From UBA6107 sp034430175 (lineage in GTDB: Bacteria > Chloroflexota > Anaerolineae > Anaerolineales > Anaerolineaceae): 64,000 bases of DNA. Location: contig DAOUFI010000020.1 of assembly GCA_034430175.1 (NCBI GenBank), positions 1 to 64,000 on the forward strand. Direction: 5' to 3'. The notes under the pieces are model-generated. The model saw only the letters and a program-made list of their open reading frames with translations, searched no databases and had not been told where the DNA came from. The position numbers and the translations under genes were made by a program. The first letter of the stretch is position 1, and the number at the start of each line of letters is the position of its first letter. Positions 18,545-26,798 of the stretch are shown here, one piece after another.

Positions 18545-18618
18545 TCGGGGTGGGCGGACTTGAACCGCCGACCCCCGCGTCCCAAACGCGGTGCGCTGGC
18601 CAACTGCGCTACACCCCG
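18545..18618 (-). tRNA. tRNA-Pro (UGG)
   Basis: Read on the minus strand, the gene folds as a cloverleaf. The acceptor stem is CGGGGTG/CACCCCG, the D arm has GCGC stems, and the anticodon stem CCGCG/CGCGG encloses TTTGGGA, giving anticodon TGG. The T arm is GGCGG TTCAAGT CCGCC. CCA is not encoded after the discriminator A. A good promoter lies just upstream and terminators downstream, so it is transcribed alone. Confidence 0.95.
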
Positions 18619-18627
18619 GCTGTTCGA

Positions 18628-18656
18628 GTATAATCCGATGCAGTCCAAACCGTCAA
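18628..18656 (-). promoter_or_regulatory. tRNA-Pro promoter
   Basis: On the minus strand TTGACG (18656-18651), a 17-base spacer and TTATAC (18633-18628) lie nine bases before the tRNA 5' end. It overlaps the ribosome site of the divergent esterase gene. Confidence 0.75.
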
Positions 18657-18668
18657 GGAATGCATTTC

Positions 18669-19574
18669 ATGCCCCGGAACCTGTGCAAATCCTTACTGAT
18701 TCCCATTTTCGCGGTCATTTTCGCTGCCGCGGCCGCTGCCTGCGGTCCATCGCCGGTTCTTCAGGCAACCGCGACCTCAATGGCAACCATTGCCTTGACC
18801 CCCACCCCGCAGATCACCATGACGACTGCGGCGCCTACCGTCACCCAAACGCCTGCGGGTTGCGCTGATACAAAGGGAATCATTACCGATGTGGAGATCC
18901 CATCCACGTTGCTTAAAGAGCCGATCAAAGCCAAGATATACACCCCCCCCTGTTACGATCGTTCAAAACAATACCCGACCCTCTACATGCTTCACGGCAT
19001 GACCTATCTAGACGACCAGTGGGTGCGCATCGGACTCACCGATGCTGCCGACCGCCTCATCTCCGTGGGCGAGATCGTGCCGATGATCATCGTCATGCCG
19101 CAGGAAGACCAATCGATGTCCGATTCGAACACTTCGTTTTTCGGCACAGCTTTGGTCAAGGAAGTAGTCCCCTGGGTGGACCAGTACTTTACCACCTGCC
19201 GCGATCGTGCCTGCCGGGCGATTGGCGGGCTTTCCCGCGGCGGCAACTGGGCGGTACGAGTGGGGCTTACGTCGTGGCAAACTTTCGGCGCCATTGGGGC
19301 TCACTCCGCGCCACTGTTTTACAACGACCTGGGACGGCTCTCCTACATGATCAATAAGATCCCGGATAGATCACTCATCCCGCAGATCTACATCGATGGT
19401 GGGGATGATGATGACGACAGGGAAGATGTAAGGCTGTTCGACGCCGAGTTAACCCGCCTGAAGGTACCGCACGAATACCACGTTTTCAACGGTTACCATG
19501 ATGAAGAGTACTGGTCAGCGCACGTTGCAGATTATTTGCGCTGGTACAGCAGCGTGTTTACCGGCACGAAGTAG
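18669..19574 (+). CDS. Esterase-family lipoprotein
   Basis: A surface lipoprotein with an alpha/beta-hydrolase domain of the esterase-D/enterochelin-esterase type. The start at 18669 gives a signal peptide ending in the lipobox AAAAC (Cys25), followed by a Thr/Pro-rich linker. The domain shows YPTLYMLHGMTYLDDQW (oxyanion region) and the nucleophile elbow GGLSRGG with Ser189. A late HDEEYW can supply the catalytic His. Length is 301 residues. Substrate unknown; a cell-surface ester or sugar ester is plausible. Confidence 0.85.
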   Translation: MPRNLCKSLLIPIFAVIFAAAAAACGPSPVLQATATSMATIALTPTPQITMTTAAPTVTQTPAGCADTKGIITDVEIPSTLLKEPIKAKIYTPPCYDRSKQYPTLYMLHGMTYLDDQWVRIGLTDAADRLISVGEIVPMIIVMPQEDQSMSDSNTSFFGTALVKEVVPWVDQYFTTCRDRACRAIGGLSRGGNWAVRVGLTSWQTFGAIGAHSAPLFYNDLGRLSYMINKIPDRSLIPQIYIDGGDDDDDREDVRLFDAELTRLKVPHEYHVFNGYHDEEYWSAHVADYLRWYSSVFTGTK

Positions 19575-19584
19575 CCGGGTTCGA

Positions 19585-20205
19585 TCACTCGGGGAGATTG
19601 AAGTTTTCGTCCTGCCACTTGAGGCAGTAGAACTGATCGCCGCGTTTTTCAACCAGCACGTAAGCCGTATTCCCAAGCAGATGTGAATAGCCGTAATTAT
19701 CTGGCAGGTTGGTCATCATCCCCGGCAGCATGGAAGCCAGAATCCCTCCGTGGCTGACAACCAGGATGTTTTTTCCGTCCTGATTACCGTAACTGATGCG
19801 TTGTACTTCGGCAACGAACCGTTCATGGGCTTCAGAGTAACTCTCACCAGCTGGGATTCTGGCGTGGAGATCCTCGCCTGTCCACCAGGTGCGGTAAAGC
19901 TCGTTATGCTTTTGCCAGGCTTCTTGCGAAGATTGCCCTTCCAATTCGCCCATGCCGATTTCACGTAGTCCATTGCGGATTGTGAGCGCGGTATCCAATT
20001 CGGAAATCAGGATTTCGCCGGTTTCGATCGCTCGCTGGATGGGGCTGCAATAGACTTGTGAAAATCGAATGTGTTTGAGCGACCGGGCCAGCTCTTGGGC
20101 TTGACGACGTCCGGTTTCCGTAAGGGGATGACTCTCGTCGCGGCTCCAGATGATGCGTTCGGTGTTGGCGGTGCTTTCGCCGTGACGTACAAAGTAAAGT
20201 CTCAT
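19585..20205 (-). CDS. Histidine phosphatase (phosphoglycerate mutase-like)
   Basis: A 206-residue member of the histidine phosphatase superfamily. The catalytic motif RHGE is at residues 7-10 (YFVRHGESTANTE), and the second His lies in VVSHGGILASML. An Arg in SPIQRAIETGE completes the phosphate pocket. It could act on a sugar phosphate, cobalamin intermediate or similar. The ATG at 20205 overlaps the TetR stop (ATGA), so it is translated with the regulator, an unusual partner. Confidence 0.9.
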   Translation of the reverse strand: MRLYFVRHGESTANTERIIWSRDESHPLTETGRRQAQELARSLKHIRFSQVYCSPIQRAIETGEILISELDTALTIRNGLREIGMGELEGQSSQEAWQKHNELYRTWWTGEDLHARIPAGESYSEAHERFVAEVQRISYGNQDGKNILVVSHGGILASMLPGMMTNLPDNYGYSHLLGNTAYVLVEKRGDQFYCLKWQDENFNLPE

Positions 20206-20831
20206 TTTGCGTCCATAAATTCTTTGATGTTCTTTACATCCAACAATTGCCACAGACCGGGAGCGAAAAGTCGCCCAAACATCTCCCCCATTTCTTCAGT
20301 CGTCTTTTTGAAACCATCCCCGGCCCACCAGACAATGCTAGCCCATATGGCTCCGGCAAAGTAATTGAAAAAGTAATCCACCGGCATTGCCAGGAGAACG
20401 GCTTTTTCACGCAACCAGGTATTTTCACGGATCATGTGATTGCCGGCATCCATGATCATGTGACGAATCCGGTCGAAAACCCGGTTGGATTGGTCTCGGG
20501 TGATCAACGCGAAAAGGTCTGCATTTTCGCGTACGATTGTGAAAATTGATAGCACTAGGTCTCCCTGGTTTTCCTTGTACCACTCGGTCAGTGGTTTTTC
20601 ACCCACTTCTTCGACCAGGGCATTCAACCGGGGGGTCAGGTCTTCCAGCAGCAAATCTTCTTTATCTCTGTAATGAAGATAGAAGGTGGCGCGGCCAAGG
20701 TTGGCACGCTGAACGATCTCTTCCACTGAGATTGTGGAATAACTTTTTTCCTTGACCAGGTCAAGCAGCGCTTGGTGCAGGGCGGTTTTTGTTCGGTTGA
20801 TGCGGCGATCTTGCCGTGGTTGTTTGATCAT
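20202..20831 (-). CDS. TetR/AcrR-family transcriptional regulator
   Basis: The N-terminal helix-turn-helix is clear (YSTISVEEIVQRANLGRATFYLHYRDKEDL, residues 30-59). A helical ligand-binding domain follows. The ATG at 20831 gives 209 residues; an upstream ATG at 20873 would add 14 residues with no better support. It is divergent from the ABC exporter operon, whose promoter contains a matching dyad, so it very probably represses that operon and itself. The inducer is unknown. Confidence 0.9.
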   Translation of the reverse strand: MIKQPRQDRRINRTKTALHQALLDLVKEKSYSTISVEEIVQRANLGRATFYLHYRDKEDLLLEDLTPRLNALVEEVGEKPLTEWYKENQGDLVLSIFTIVRENADLFALITRDQSNRVFDRIRHMIMDAGNHMIRENTWLREKAVLLAMPVDYFFNYFAGAIWASIVWWAGDGFKKTTEEMGEMFGRLFAPGLWQLLDVKNIKEFMDAK

Positions 20832-20878
20832 GACTTTTGGCTTTATTAGTATTGTGTATGAATGTGACCACAAGAATA

Positions 20879-20907
20879 TTGACAGTGGCTTGCTTCGGAT
20901 TTATAAA
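20879..20907 (+). promoter_or_regulatory. ABC exporter operon promoter
   Basis: TTGACA (20879-20884), a 17-base spacer and TATAAA (20902-20907) make a near-consensus sigma-70-type promoter about 84 bases before the first ABC gene. Confidence 0.75.
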
Positions 20908-20913
20908 TGTTGT

Positions 20914-20937
20914 ACAGTGTCTATTATAATACACTGT
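20914..20937. promoter_or_regulatory. Putative TetR operator
   Basis: ACAGTGT (20914-20920) and ACACTGT (20931-20937) form a perfect inverted repeat with a 10-base AT-rich centre. It covers the expected transcription start region of the exporter promoter, so a bound TetR dimer would block initiation. Confidence 0.7.
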
Positions 20938-20990
20938 TTGCGAATCTTCAAACAGCCAGGTTGATTTGGTTACAACCATGCAGGAAACAA

Positions 20991-21692
20991 ATGACTGAAG
21001 GCAACAACCAACCCACCATTCTGATCTCTATCAGAAACCTCACGAAGGTTTACCAGACAGCCGCCGGTGAATTCACTGCTCTACACGGTATCGACCTGGA
21101 TGTGTATCGGGGTGAGTTGTTGGCCATCATCGGCAAGTCGGGCGCCGGGAAGACAACCCTGATCAACATGATTTCGGGTGTGGATCACCTGACTGAAGGC
21201 GAAGTCCGGTTTGGCGACCTCCGCTTGAGCGATTTGGACGAGAACCAGCTCACGGAGTGGCGCGGCAAGAACTTGGGCATGATCTACCAATCTTTTCACT
21301 TGATGCCCGGATTGAATATTCTCAACAACATCATGCTACCCATCGATTTTGCTGGTAAATTCGACCGCGAAAGATCAAAAGAATGGGCGATGGAACTGCT
21401 GCGGCTGGTTGAACTGGAAGACCATGCTTACAAATACCCGACACAGATTTCCGGAGGTCAGCAGCAGCGCGTGGCAATTGCGCGCGCGATGGCCAACGAT
21501 CCGCCGGTGATCATTGCCGACGAACCCACAGGCCGACTGGACTCGGCAACGGCCGAAGTCATTTTCAGTATCTTCAAAAAACTCATCGCCCAGGGCAAGA
21601 CCATCTTGATGGCTTCTCACGACGCGTCATTTTCCTCACGGTCGTCGCGTGTGCTGGAGATCGCTGATGGACGAATTATGGAGGCGGCGTAG
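20991..21692 (+). CDS. ABC transporter ATPase, MacB/LolD type (first)
   Basis: A 233-residue ATPase of the MacB/LolD/FtsE group. Walker A is GKSGAGKTT near residue 45, the Q-loop is in IYQSFHLMPGLN, the ABC signature ISGGQQQRVAIARAM, Walker B VIIADEPTGRLD and the H-loop ASHD. The ATG at 20991 has AGGAAAC upstream; longer in-frame starts overlap the operator. Its stop is followed immediately by the next ATPase start. Confidence 0.93.
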   Translation: MTEGNNQPTILISIRNLTKVYQTAAGEFTALHGIDLDVYRGELLAIIGKSGAGKTTLINMISGVDHLTEGEVRFGDLRLSDLDENQLTEWRGKNLGMIYQSFHLMPGLNILNNIMLPIDFAGKFDRERSKEWAMELLRLVELEDHAYKYPTQISGGQQQRVAIARAMANDPPVIIADEPTGRLDSATAEVIFSIFKKLIAQGKTILMASHDASFSSRSSRVLEIADGRIMEAA

Positions 21693-22448
21693 ATGAGAGC
21701 TTCCCAAACCCAAAAACAACTCGCGCGATCTAACTCAAATGAAGTTCAACCTCTCATCCAGATGCTGGGGATCGAAAAAGTCTACAAGACCGGGGCAGGC
21801 GATTTCATCGCGCTGAACGATATTAACCTTACCTTTTATTCGGGAGAATTTGTGGGCATTGTCGGCAAGTCGGGCAGCGGTAAATCCACACTGGCCAACA
21901 TGATCACCGGGATTGACCATCCCACCCGTGGTAGTGTGGTGGTCCAGGGCGAAACGATCAGTTCCATGGATGAAAGCACTATGTCCATCTGGCGAGGCAA
22001 TAACCTGGGTATCGTTTTCCAGTTCTTTCAGTTGTTGCCCATGCTTACCCTGCTAGAAAACGTGTTGTTGCCAATGGATTTCTGCAACAAATTCACTCCT
22101 CCGCAACGCGAGGAACGGGCCTACGAATTACTGAAAATGGTGGAATTGGAAGAATACGCCAACAAACTGCCCAACATGACCTCGGGTGGGCAGCAGCAAA
22201 CCGCAGCCATTGCTCGCGCGTTGGCGAACGATCCTCCCATCCTCATTGCCGACGAACCCACTGGTAATCTTGACTCGCGCACAGCAGAAACGGTCTTTGA
22301 ATTGTTCTGCAAGCTTGCCGACCAAGGCAAGACCATCATTATGGTCACGCACGATCCGGCCCTTGCGGCGCGCACAAATCGTCTGGTGGAGATCCACGAT
22401 GGCCGGGTTATCAACGATTCCAGAAGCCAGTTGGGAGGGCGTCGATGA
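21693..22448 (+). CDS. ABC transporter ATPase, MacB/LolD type (second)
   Basis: A second ATPase of the same group (251 residues), about half identical to its neighbour by eye. Walker A is GKSGSGKST, and Walker B reads ILIADEPTGNLD. The signature is TSGGQQQTAAIARAL, with Thr in place of the usual Arg. The two ATPases could form a heterodimer serving the single permease. The start codon touches the previous stop, and the stop overlaps the permease start. Confidence 0.92.
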   Translation: MRASQTQKQLARSNSNEVQPLIQMLGIEKVYKTGAGDFIALNDINLTFYSGEFVGIVGKSGSGKSTLANMITGIDHPTRGSVVVQGETISSMDESTMSIWRGNNLGIVFQFFQLLPMLTLLENVLLPMDFCNKFTPPQREERAYELLKMVELEEYANKLPNMTSGGQQQTAAIARALANDPPILIADEPTGNLDSRTAETVFELFCKLADQGKTIIMVTHDPALAARTNRLVEIHDGRVINDSRSQLGGRR

Positions 22449-24856
22449 TCCGTCCACGCTGGCAAAAGGTGCTTTCTGACCTGTGGAAAAACAAATCGCG
22501 CTCGCTACTGACTATTGCTTCCATCGCGGTGGGGCTTCTGGCAATAGGTGTGATCACGTCACTTTACTTTATCATGAACCAGGATATGTCGAACGGTTTC
22601 CATGCCATAAACCCCGCCAATATCCAGATCCAGACGGGGTTGTTTGACCATGACCTGGTGGATCACATCAAACGCATGGACGGTGTGGCATCGGTGGAAC
22701 CGGCTCGCGAAGCCAATCTGCAGATCAAAACGGCTGCCGGTAACTGGAACCCGATCAACCTGCAATCGAAAGACTATAAAAAGGCAGAGATCGGCAAATT
22801 GATCGTACTCGAAGGCACAGCTGTCCCACAAAAAGGACAGATTGTTCTGGCAACCAACCATTTGAGAGACCTGGATGTCAAATTGGGTGGATACGTGTCC
22901 ATTCAAAACTCTAAAGGCGATATCTACTCCTTACAGGTGGTTGGCATCGTCCAGGATCAGATGATCGGCACATCGGGAGCTGCTGGTGGTTTCTTTGCCT
23001 CCGACGAGTGGGGCTATGTATCCGATGCTACCCTCGGGAAACTTGGCGTTCCGTATTACAAGAATAGCAACACCCTTTACATCACCGTCAATAGCAGTGT
23101 GACCGATTCTGCCTCGATTAAGGCGATCGGTGAGAACATCCGTAAGGACTTGGAAGACAACGGTTATTCGATCTACCGCTTCACCAGCCGTGGTTCGTAC
23201 GACCACCCCAACAAAGACTTGGTCAATGCCATTGTTGTCATTCTTTTGTTGCTTACCTTCCTGATCGTTTTTCTGAGCGGTTTCCTTATCACTAACACTC
23301 TGCAATTCCTGATGAACGAGCAGATCGAGCAGGTGGGAATCATGAAATCGATCGGTGCCACCCAGAAGAAGATCATCCAGATCTACATGGCGCTGATCGG
23401 CATCTTCGGCTTGATCGCTTTCGGACTGGCTGTTCCGATCACCAATTTTCTGACCGACCGGTTGATGGTTTACCTGTCTGATAAAGTCAACTTCACCTAT
23501 TTCGGTCAGCGCCTGAGCAGTCCCGTTTTGATCATCCAGATCACCCTGGCCATGATCGTGCCGCAGTTGGCGGCCACCTGGCCAATCATTAAGGGTACAC
23601 GCATTTCGGTGCAGGAAGCCTTGAGCGGCATCCAACAGCAAACCGAAAACAGGGAATGGAGAGTGGAGCGTTTCATCGCCCGTTTGAAAAGCGTCACACG
23701 ACCGATAAAGATCGCTCTACGTAACGTTTTCAGAAGCAAAGTGCGTTTGATTCTGACCATTGTCACGATTGCCCTGGCAGGTGCAGTGTTCATCTCAGTA
23801 TTCAATTGCCGCGTATCATTCAATGAATACATCAACCAACTCAGCCATTATTTCCTGGCCGACCTGAACATCTCCTTGGCCGAATCCAGACGGATCGATG
23901 AGGTAAAGCAGACGCTTTACGCAAGCCCCGAGGTGAAGTATGTGGAAGCCTGGAGCGGAACGCGTGTCCCCATGATCAGAGCTGACGGCAGCACCGGCGA
24001 TGACATAAATATCATGGCGGTTCCCAACGATACCACCCTGGTTAAACCCATTCTCATCGAAGGGCGCTGGCTTGACCCGCGCGACCAGAATGCGATCGCC
24101 TTGAACGACCAGTTCCACAACCTGTTTCCAAATGTGAAGGTGGGCGATACCATCCACCTGAAGATTAACGACCGTGATACCGATTGGGTGGTGGTTGGTT
24201 TCTTCCAGATGGCCGGCAAACTGGGCGGATATATCGGTTACGTCAACCTGGATTATTTTGATTCCCTCCCCGGGATGGTTCATAATCGATCCGCGGTCTA
24301 CCGCGTGGTGGCCAAAGAGGTTCTTGACGGGCAAGGGCAGAAGCAATTCGCCGTTCGCATCCAGGCGATGCTCGAGCAAAGCGGATTCAACGTGAGCAGC
24401 ATATCCACCGGGTCGCGCATCACCGAGGCCTCGACCAACGGCTTCAATATCCTCACCACGGTGCTGCTCATCCTGGCAGTGCTGATCGCCCTGGTCGGCA
24501 GCATTGGCCTGGCGGGTACGATGAGTATGAACGTGATGGAGCGTACCCGAGAGATTGGCATCATGCGCGCCATCGGTGCCTCTGATCGTGTTTTAATGAA
24601 GATGGTCATGATCGAAGGCCTGACCATTGGTTGTATTGGCTGGCTTGCCGGGGCGCTGCTCTCCTTCCCGATCAGCGTTATGCTATCGAATGCCATCACT
24701 TTGGCTTTATTCGGAGCGTCGTCTCAATTGGGCTATTCCATTACGGGTTTTGTTATCTGGCTGGCGGTCGATCTTGGGCTTTCGGTGATCGCCAGCATTA
24801 CTCCGGCGCGTAGCGCCACACGTTTGACGGTTCGGGAGGTTCTATCTTATGAGTAA
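22445..24856 (+). CDS. ABC transporter permease with two FtsX domains
   Basis: An 803-residue permease with a leading helix, an extracellular periplasmic-core-like domain, three helices (FtsX domain 1, about residues 260-380), a second large extracellular segment and a second FtsX domain (about 675-800, with EIGIMRAIGAS). Both FtsX copies in one chain mean it can act as a complete transmembrane unit. Such proteins usually drive mechanical transmission or extrusion of lipids, lipoproteins or peptides rather than pore transport. Confidence 0.9.
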   Translation: MIRPRWQKVLSDLWKNKSRSLLTIASIAVGLLAIGVITSLYFIMNQDMSNGFHAINPANIQIQTGLFDHDLVDHIKRMDGVASVEPAREANLQIKTAAGNWNPINLQSKDYKKAEIGKLIVLEGTAVPQKGQIVLATNHLRDLDVKLGGYVSIQNSKGDIYSLQVVGIVQDQMIGTSGAAGGFFASDEWGYVSDATLGKLGVPYYKNSNTLYITVNSSVTDSASIKAIGENIRKDLEDNGYSIYRFTSRGSYDHPNKDLVNAIVVILLLLTFLIVFLSGFLITNTLQFLMNEQIEQVGIMKSIGATQKKIIQIYMALIGIFGLIAFGLAVPITNFLTDRLMVYLSDKVNFTYFGQRLSSPVLIIQITLAMIVPQLAATWPIIKGTRISVQEALSGIQQQTENREWRVERFIARLKSVTRPIKIALRNVFRSKVRLILTIVTIALAGAVFISVFNCRVSFNEYINQLSHYFLADLNISLAESRRIDEVKQTLYASPEVKYVEAWSGTRVPMIRADGSTGDDINIMAVPNDTTLVKPILIEGRWLDPRDQNAIALNDQFHNLFPNVKVGDTIHLKINDRDTDWVVVGFFQMAGKLGGYIGYVNLDYFDSLPGMVHNRSAVYRVVAKEVLDGQGQKQFAVRIQAMLEQSGFNVSSISTGSRITEASTNGFNILTTVLLILAVLIALVGSIGLAGTMSMNVMERTREIGIMRAIGASDRVLMKMVMIEGLTIGCIGWLAGALLSFPISVMLSNAITLALFGASSQLGYSITGFVIWLAVDLGLSVIASITPARSATRLTVREVLSYE

Positions 24857-26093
24857 AACCGTTTTTTTTAAAAATTTTTCAGATTTGAAGAAAAGACTTC
24901 TTACCGGGAAAAACGCGGTATTTTCCGGGGGCATACTCCTTCTGGTCGCGGCGGGGGTCATTGCCGGCTGCACCAAAACAGCGGCATCCTCCCAGACTGC
25001 GGAGGTCACTCCGGTGATCAAGTCCAACACGGTCATCGCTGAAGGGCACCTGGTGCCGATCTCGTCCACTTGGTTGAGCTTTCAGACCGCAGGCCGGATC
25101 GAACAGATCCTGGTGAATGAGGGATCTGCAGTCAAGAAGGATCAGCCGTTGATCGTGCTCGAGGGTTCAGACCGTGCCCTGGCTAATCTGACCTCGGCAC
25201 AATCGGCGAATTTTCTTGCCCAACAAAATTTGTCGGACGCAAAAAAATCGGATGTAGCTAAATCGTCCGCGGAGCTGGCACTGGCGAAGGCCAAACAGGC
25301 ATACGATAATGCTCTGAGCGATTACTGGAACCTAGATGATACCAATGGTTCCGAGGAACAGATATCCCTTTTTAAAGCGAAGGTTGTGATGGCGCAAGAT
25401 AAGGTGGAAAAACTTGAGAAGCGGTTAAAGAAGATGGCTGAACTTGACGATGACGACCCTGCCAAAGCCGCTGTTCAAGCTCAATTGGAACAGGCCAGGA
25501 TTGATCTGCAAAACTTGCAGGACCTGCTCGATTATTACAAAGATACCCCAGACACAAATGATATTGCGGTCACTGAGGCCAATCTGAGTGTGGCCAAGGC
25601 CAACCTGGAACAAGCCCAGCGCGATTACGATCGCGTCAAAGACGGTCCCAGTCAGGAAAGCCTGGCAGCGCTGCAAGCCGCAGCCGACCAGGCTCAGGCG
25701 GCAGTCGACCAGGCCCAGTGGGCGTACGACCAGTTGGTGCTAAAGGCACCTTATGATGGCACCTTCGTACGCTGCGACCTGACGGTGGGGCAGTTCATCT
25801 CCGTTGGGCAGCAGGCAGCTCTGGTGGCCGATTTCTCCTCCTGGCGCATCGAGACCGATGATCTGGATGAGAACGACGTGACCCGGATTGATATCAGCCA
25901 GCCGGTGACGATCAGCGCCGATGCCCTGGCTGGCGTCACCTTCACCGGCACGGTGGACAGCATCTCGGAATACTATACCGATGATAACGGCGACGTGCTC
26001 TACACCGTCAAGATCAAGCTTGACGATCCCAACCAGCAGTTGCGCTGGGGTATGACCATGGAGGTCGAGTTCCAGATCCTTCCTGGGCAGTAG
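24849..26093 (+). CDS. Membrane-fusion-type lipoprotein (MacA/HlyD-like)
   Basis: A 414-residue adaptor with a signal sequence ending in lipobox VIAGC (Cys41). It has a biotinyl-lipoyl half motif (GRIEQILVNEGSAVKKDQPL), a long alpha-helical hairpin (about residues 95-275), a second lipoyl half (APYDGTFVRCDLTVGQFIS) and a beta-barrel end. The start overlaps the permease by 8 bases. With the upstream genes it forms a MacAB-like exporter without an outer-membrane component. Confidence 0.9.
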   Translation: MSKTVFFKNFSDLKKRLLTGKNAVFSGGILLLVAAGVIAGCTKTAASSQTAEVTPVIKSNTVIAEGHLVPISSTWLSFQTAGRIEQILVNEGSAVKKDQPLIVLEGSDRALANLTSAQSANFLAQQNLSDAKKSDVAKSSAELALAKAKQAYDNALSDYWNLDDTNGSEEQISLFKAKVVMAQDKVEKLEKRLKKMAELDDDDPAKAAVQAQLEQARIDLQNLQDLLDYYKDTPDTNDIAVTEANLSVAKANLEQAQRDYDRVKDGPSQESLAALQAAADQAQAAVDQAQWAYDQLVLKAPYDGTFVRCDLTVGQFISVGQQAALVADFSSWRIETDDLDENDVTRIDISQPVTISADALAGVTFTGTVDSISEYYTDDNGDVLYTVKIKLDDPNQQLRWGMTMEVEFQILPGQ

Positions 26094-26148
26094 ATTTTCT
26101 ACCCGTGAGAAAACTTAACCGCGAAAGCACTTTACCGCGGAAGAGTTT

Positions 26149-26247
26149 AACCGCGAATTATCCTAATGTAAGCTAATGAACACTAATAAAACCTTATAAA
26201 ATGGGTTTATTAGCGTAATTAGTTTAAATTTCGTGTAATTAGCGGTT
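26149..26247. repeat. AT-rich imperfect palindromic element
   Basis: The outer ends AACCGCGAATTA and TAATTAGCGGTT are near-complements. The inner CTAATAAAACC and GGGTTTATTAG also pair, making a long imperfect hairpin. Just upstream, AACCGCGAA-like words recur at about 26117 and 26133. A related element lies at 60.5-60.7 kb. It looks like a MITE-like or intergenic repeat and can also serve as a bidirectional transcription end between convergent genes. Confidence 0.55.
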
Positions 26248-26267
26248 AAGGTTTTCCTGATTACTGG

Positions 26268-26798
26268 TTACTGATATAGTTCGGGATTCTTGAAGGGGAT
26301 GAAGGCGAAGATCACCGCGGGGACGTACAGCGCGACGCGGTCCACGGCGTCGTCGGTGAGCAAGCCGATGGCGCCATTCTGCTGCTTGGAATTGCTGCGC
26401 CCGAAGACGCGGTCGTCCGCCTCACCCAGCTCCACACCCTGGCGCACCAGTTCAGCCACTTTGGGCGGCAGCAAAAACGCGCCGCTGCGTCCCTTGCCCA
26501 TGCGTGCGCGGTTGAGCACCACCACCCAGGCGAAGGCTTGCATCTCGCCGTCGATATCCGACACGCCGCCTTCGATGCCGATCCAGTAATCAGCTTCCGG
26601 GCGGGCTGAGCGCGCGTTCAAGGCACGTTCCGTGGCGCCGCGTAGTGTCTCGGCATCTCCCAGCGGCTGAGCCGGGACGCTCACCGTCACCGACACGCCG
26701 CTGACCGCGACTTCTTCCTCAGGGAACATGGCCTTGAATCCAACTTCCGCGGCTTTAAGTTTGACCGGATTGGTGGATCCAACACAAAGGGTTTTCAC
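26268..26798 (-). CDS. yjjX: Inosine/xanthosine triphosphatase, YjjX/DUF84-like
   Basis: This 176-residue protein begins KTLCVGSTNPVKLKAAEVGF, the substrate-entry motif of the house-cleaning NTPase family that removes non-canonical purine triphosphates. Later motifs DYWIGIEGGVSD and DRVFGRSNSKQQNGAIGLLT also match. The start is GTG at 26798, which overlaps the stop of the upstream dehydrogenase (GTGA), so the two are coupled. Confidence 0.87.
   Translation of the reverse strand: MKTLCVGSTNPVKLKAAEVGFKAMFPEEEVAVSGVSVTVSVPAQPLGDAETLRGATERALNARSARPEADYWIGIEGGVSDIDGEMQAFAWVVVLNRARMGKGRSGAFLLPPKVAELVRQGVELGEADDRVFGRSNSKQQNGAIGLLTDDAVDRVALYVPAVIFAFIPFKNPELYQ

Larger units (their letters stand above)
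18199..18561. repeat. Tandem 119-bp repeats carrying tRNA-Pro 3' end and terminator
   Basis: A unit of about 119 bases is repeated. Each contains a terminator hairpin, a stretch beginning TTCTCCATTCTCGAA, the 17-base 3' end of the tRNA-Pro gene (at 18307-18323, 18426-18442 and, in the real gene, 18545-18561), and ACCTCGATGGTAGAAGCGTCG. The spacing between tRNA ends is exactly 119 in both cases. A worn fourth partial copy begins near 18199 (CCTCGATGGTAG) with its own GGCAGC/GCTGCC hairpin. The array lies downstream of the tRNA on its transcribed strand. Confidence 0.9.

Noticed and set aside
18199..18561. CRISPR array at the 119-bp repeats
   Set aside because: Units are long, contain no variable spacers and carry a tRNA end and terminators; no cas genes are near.
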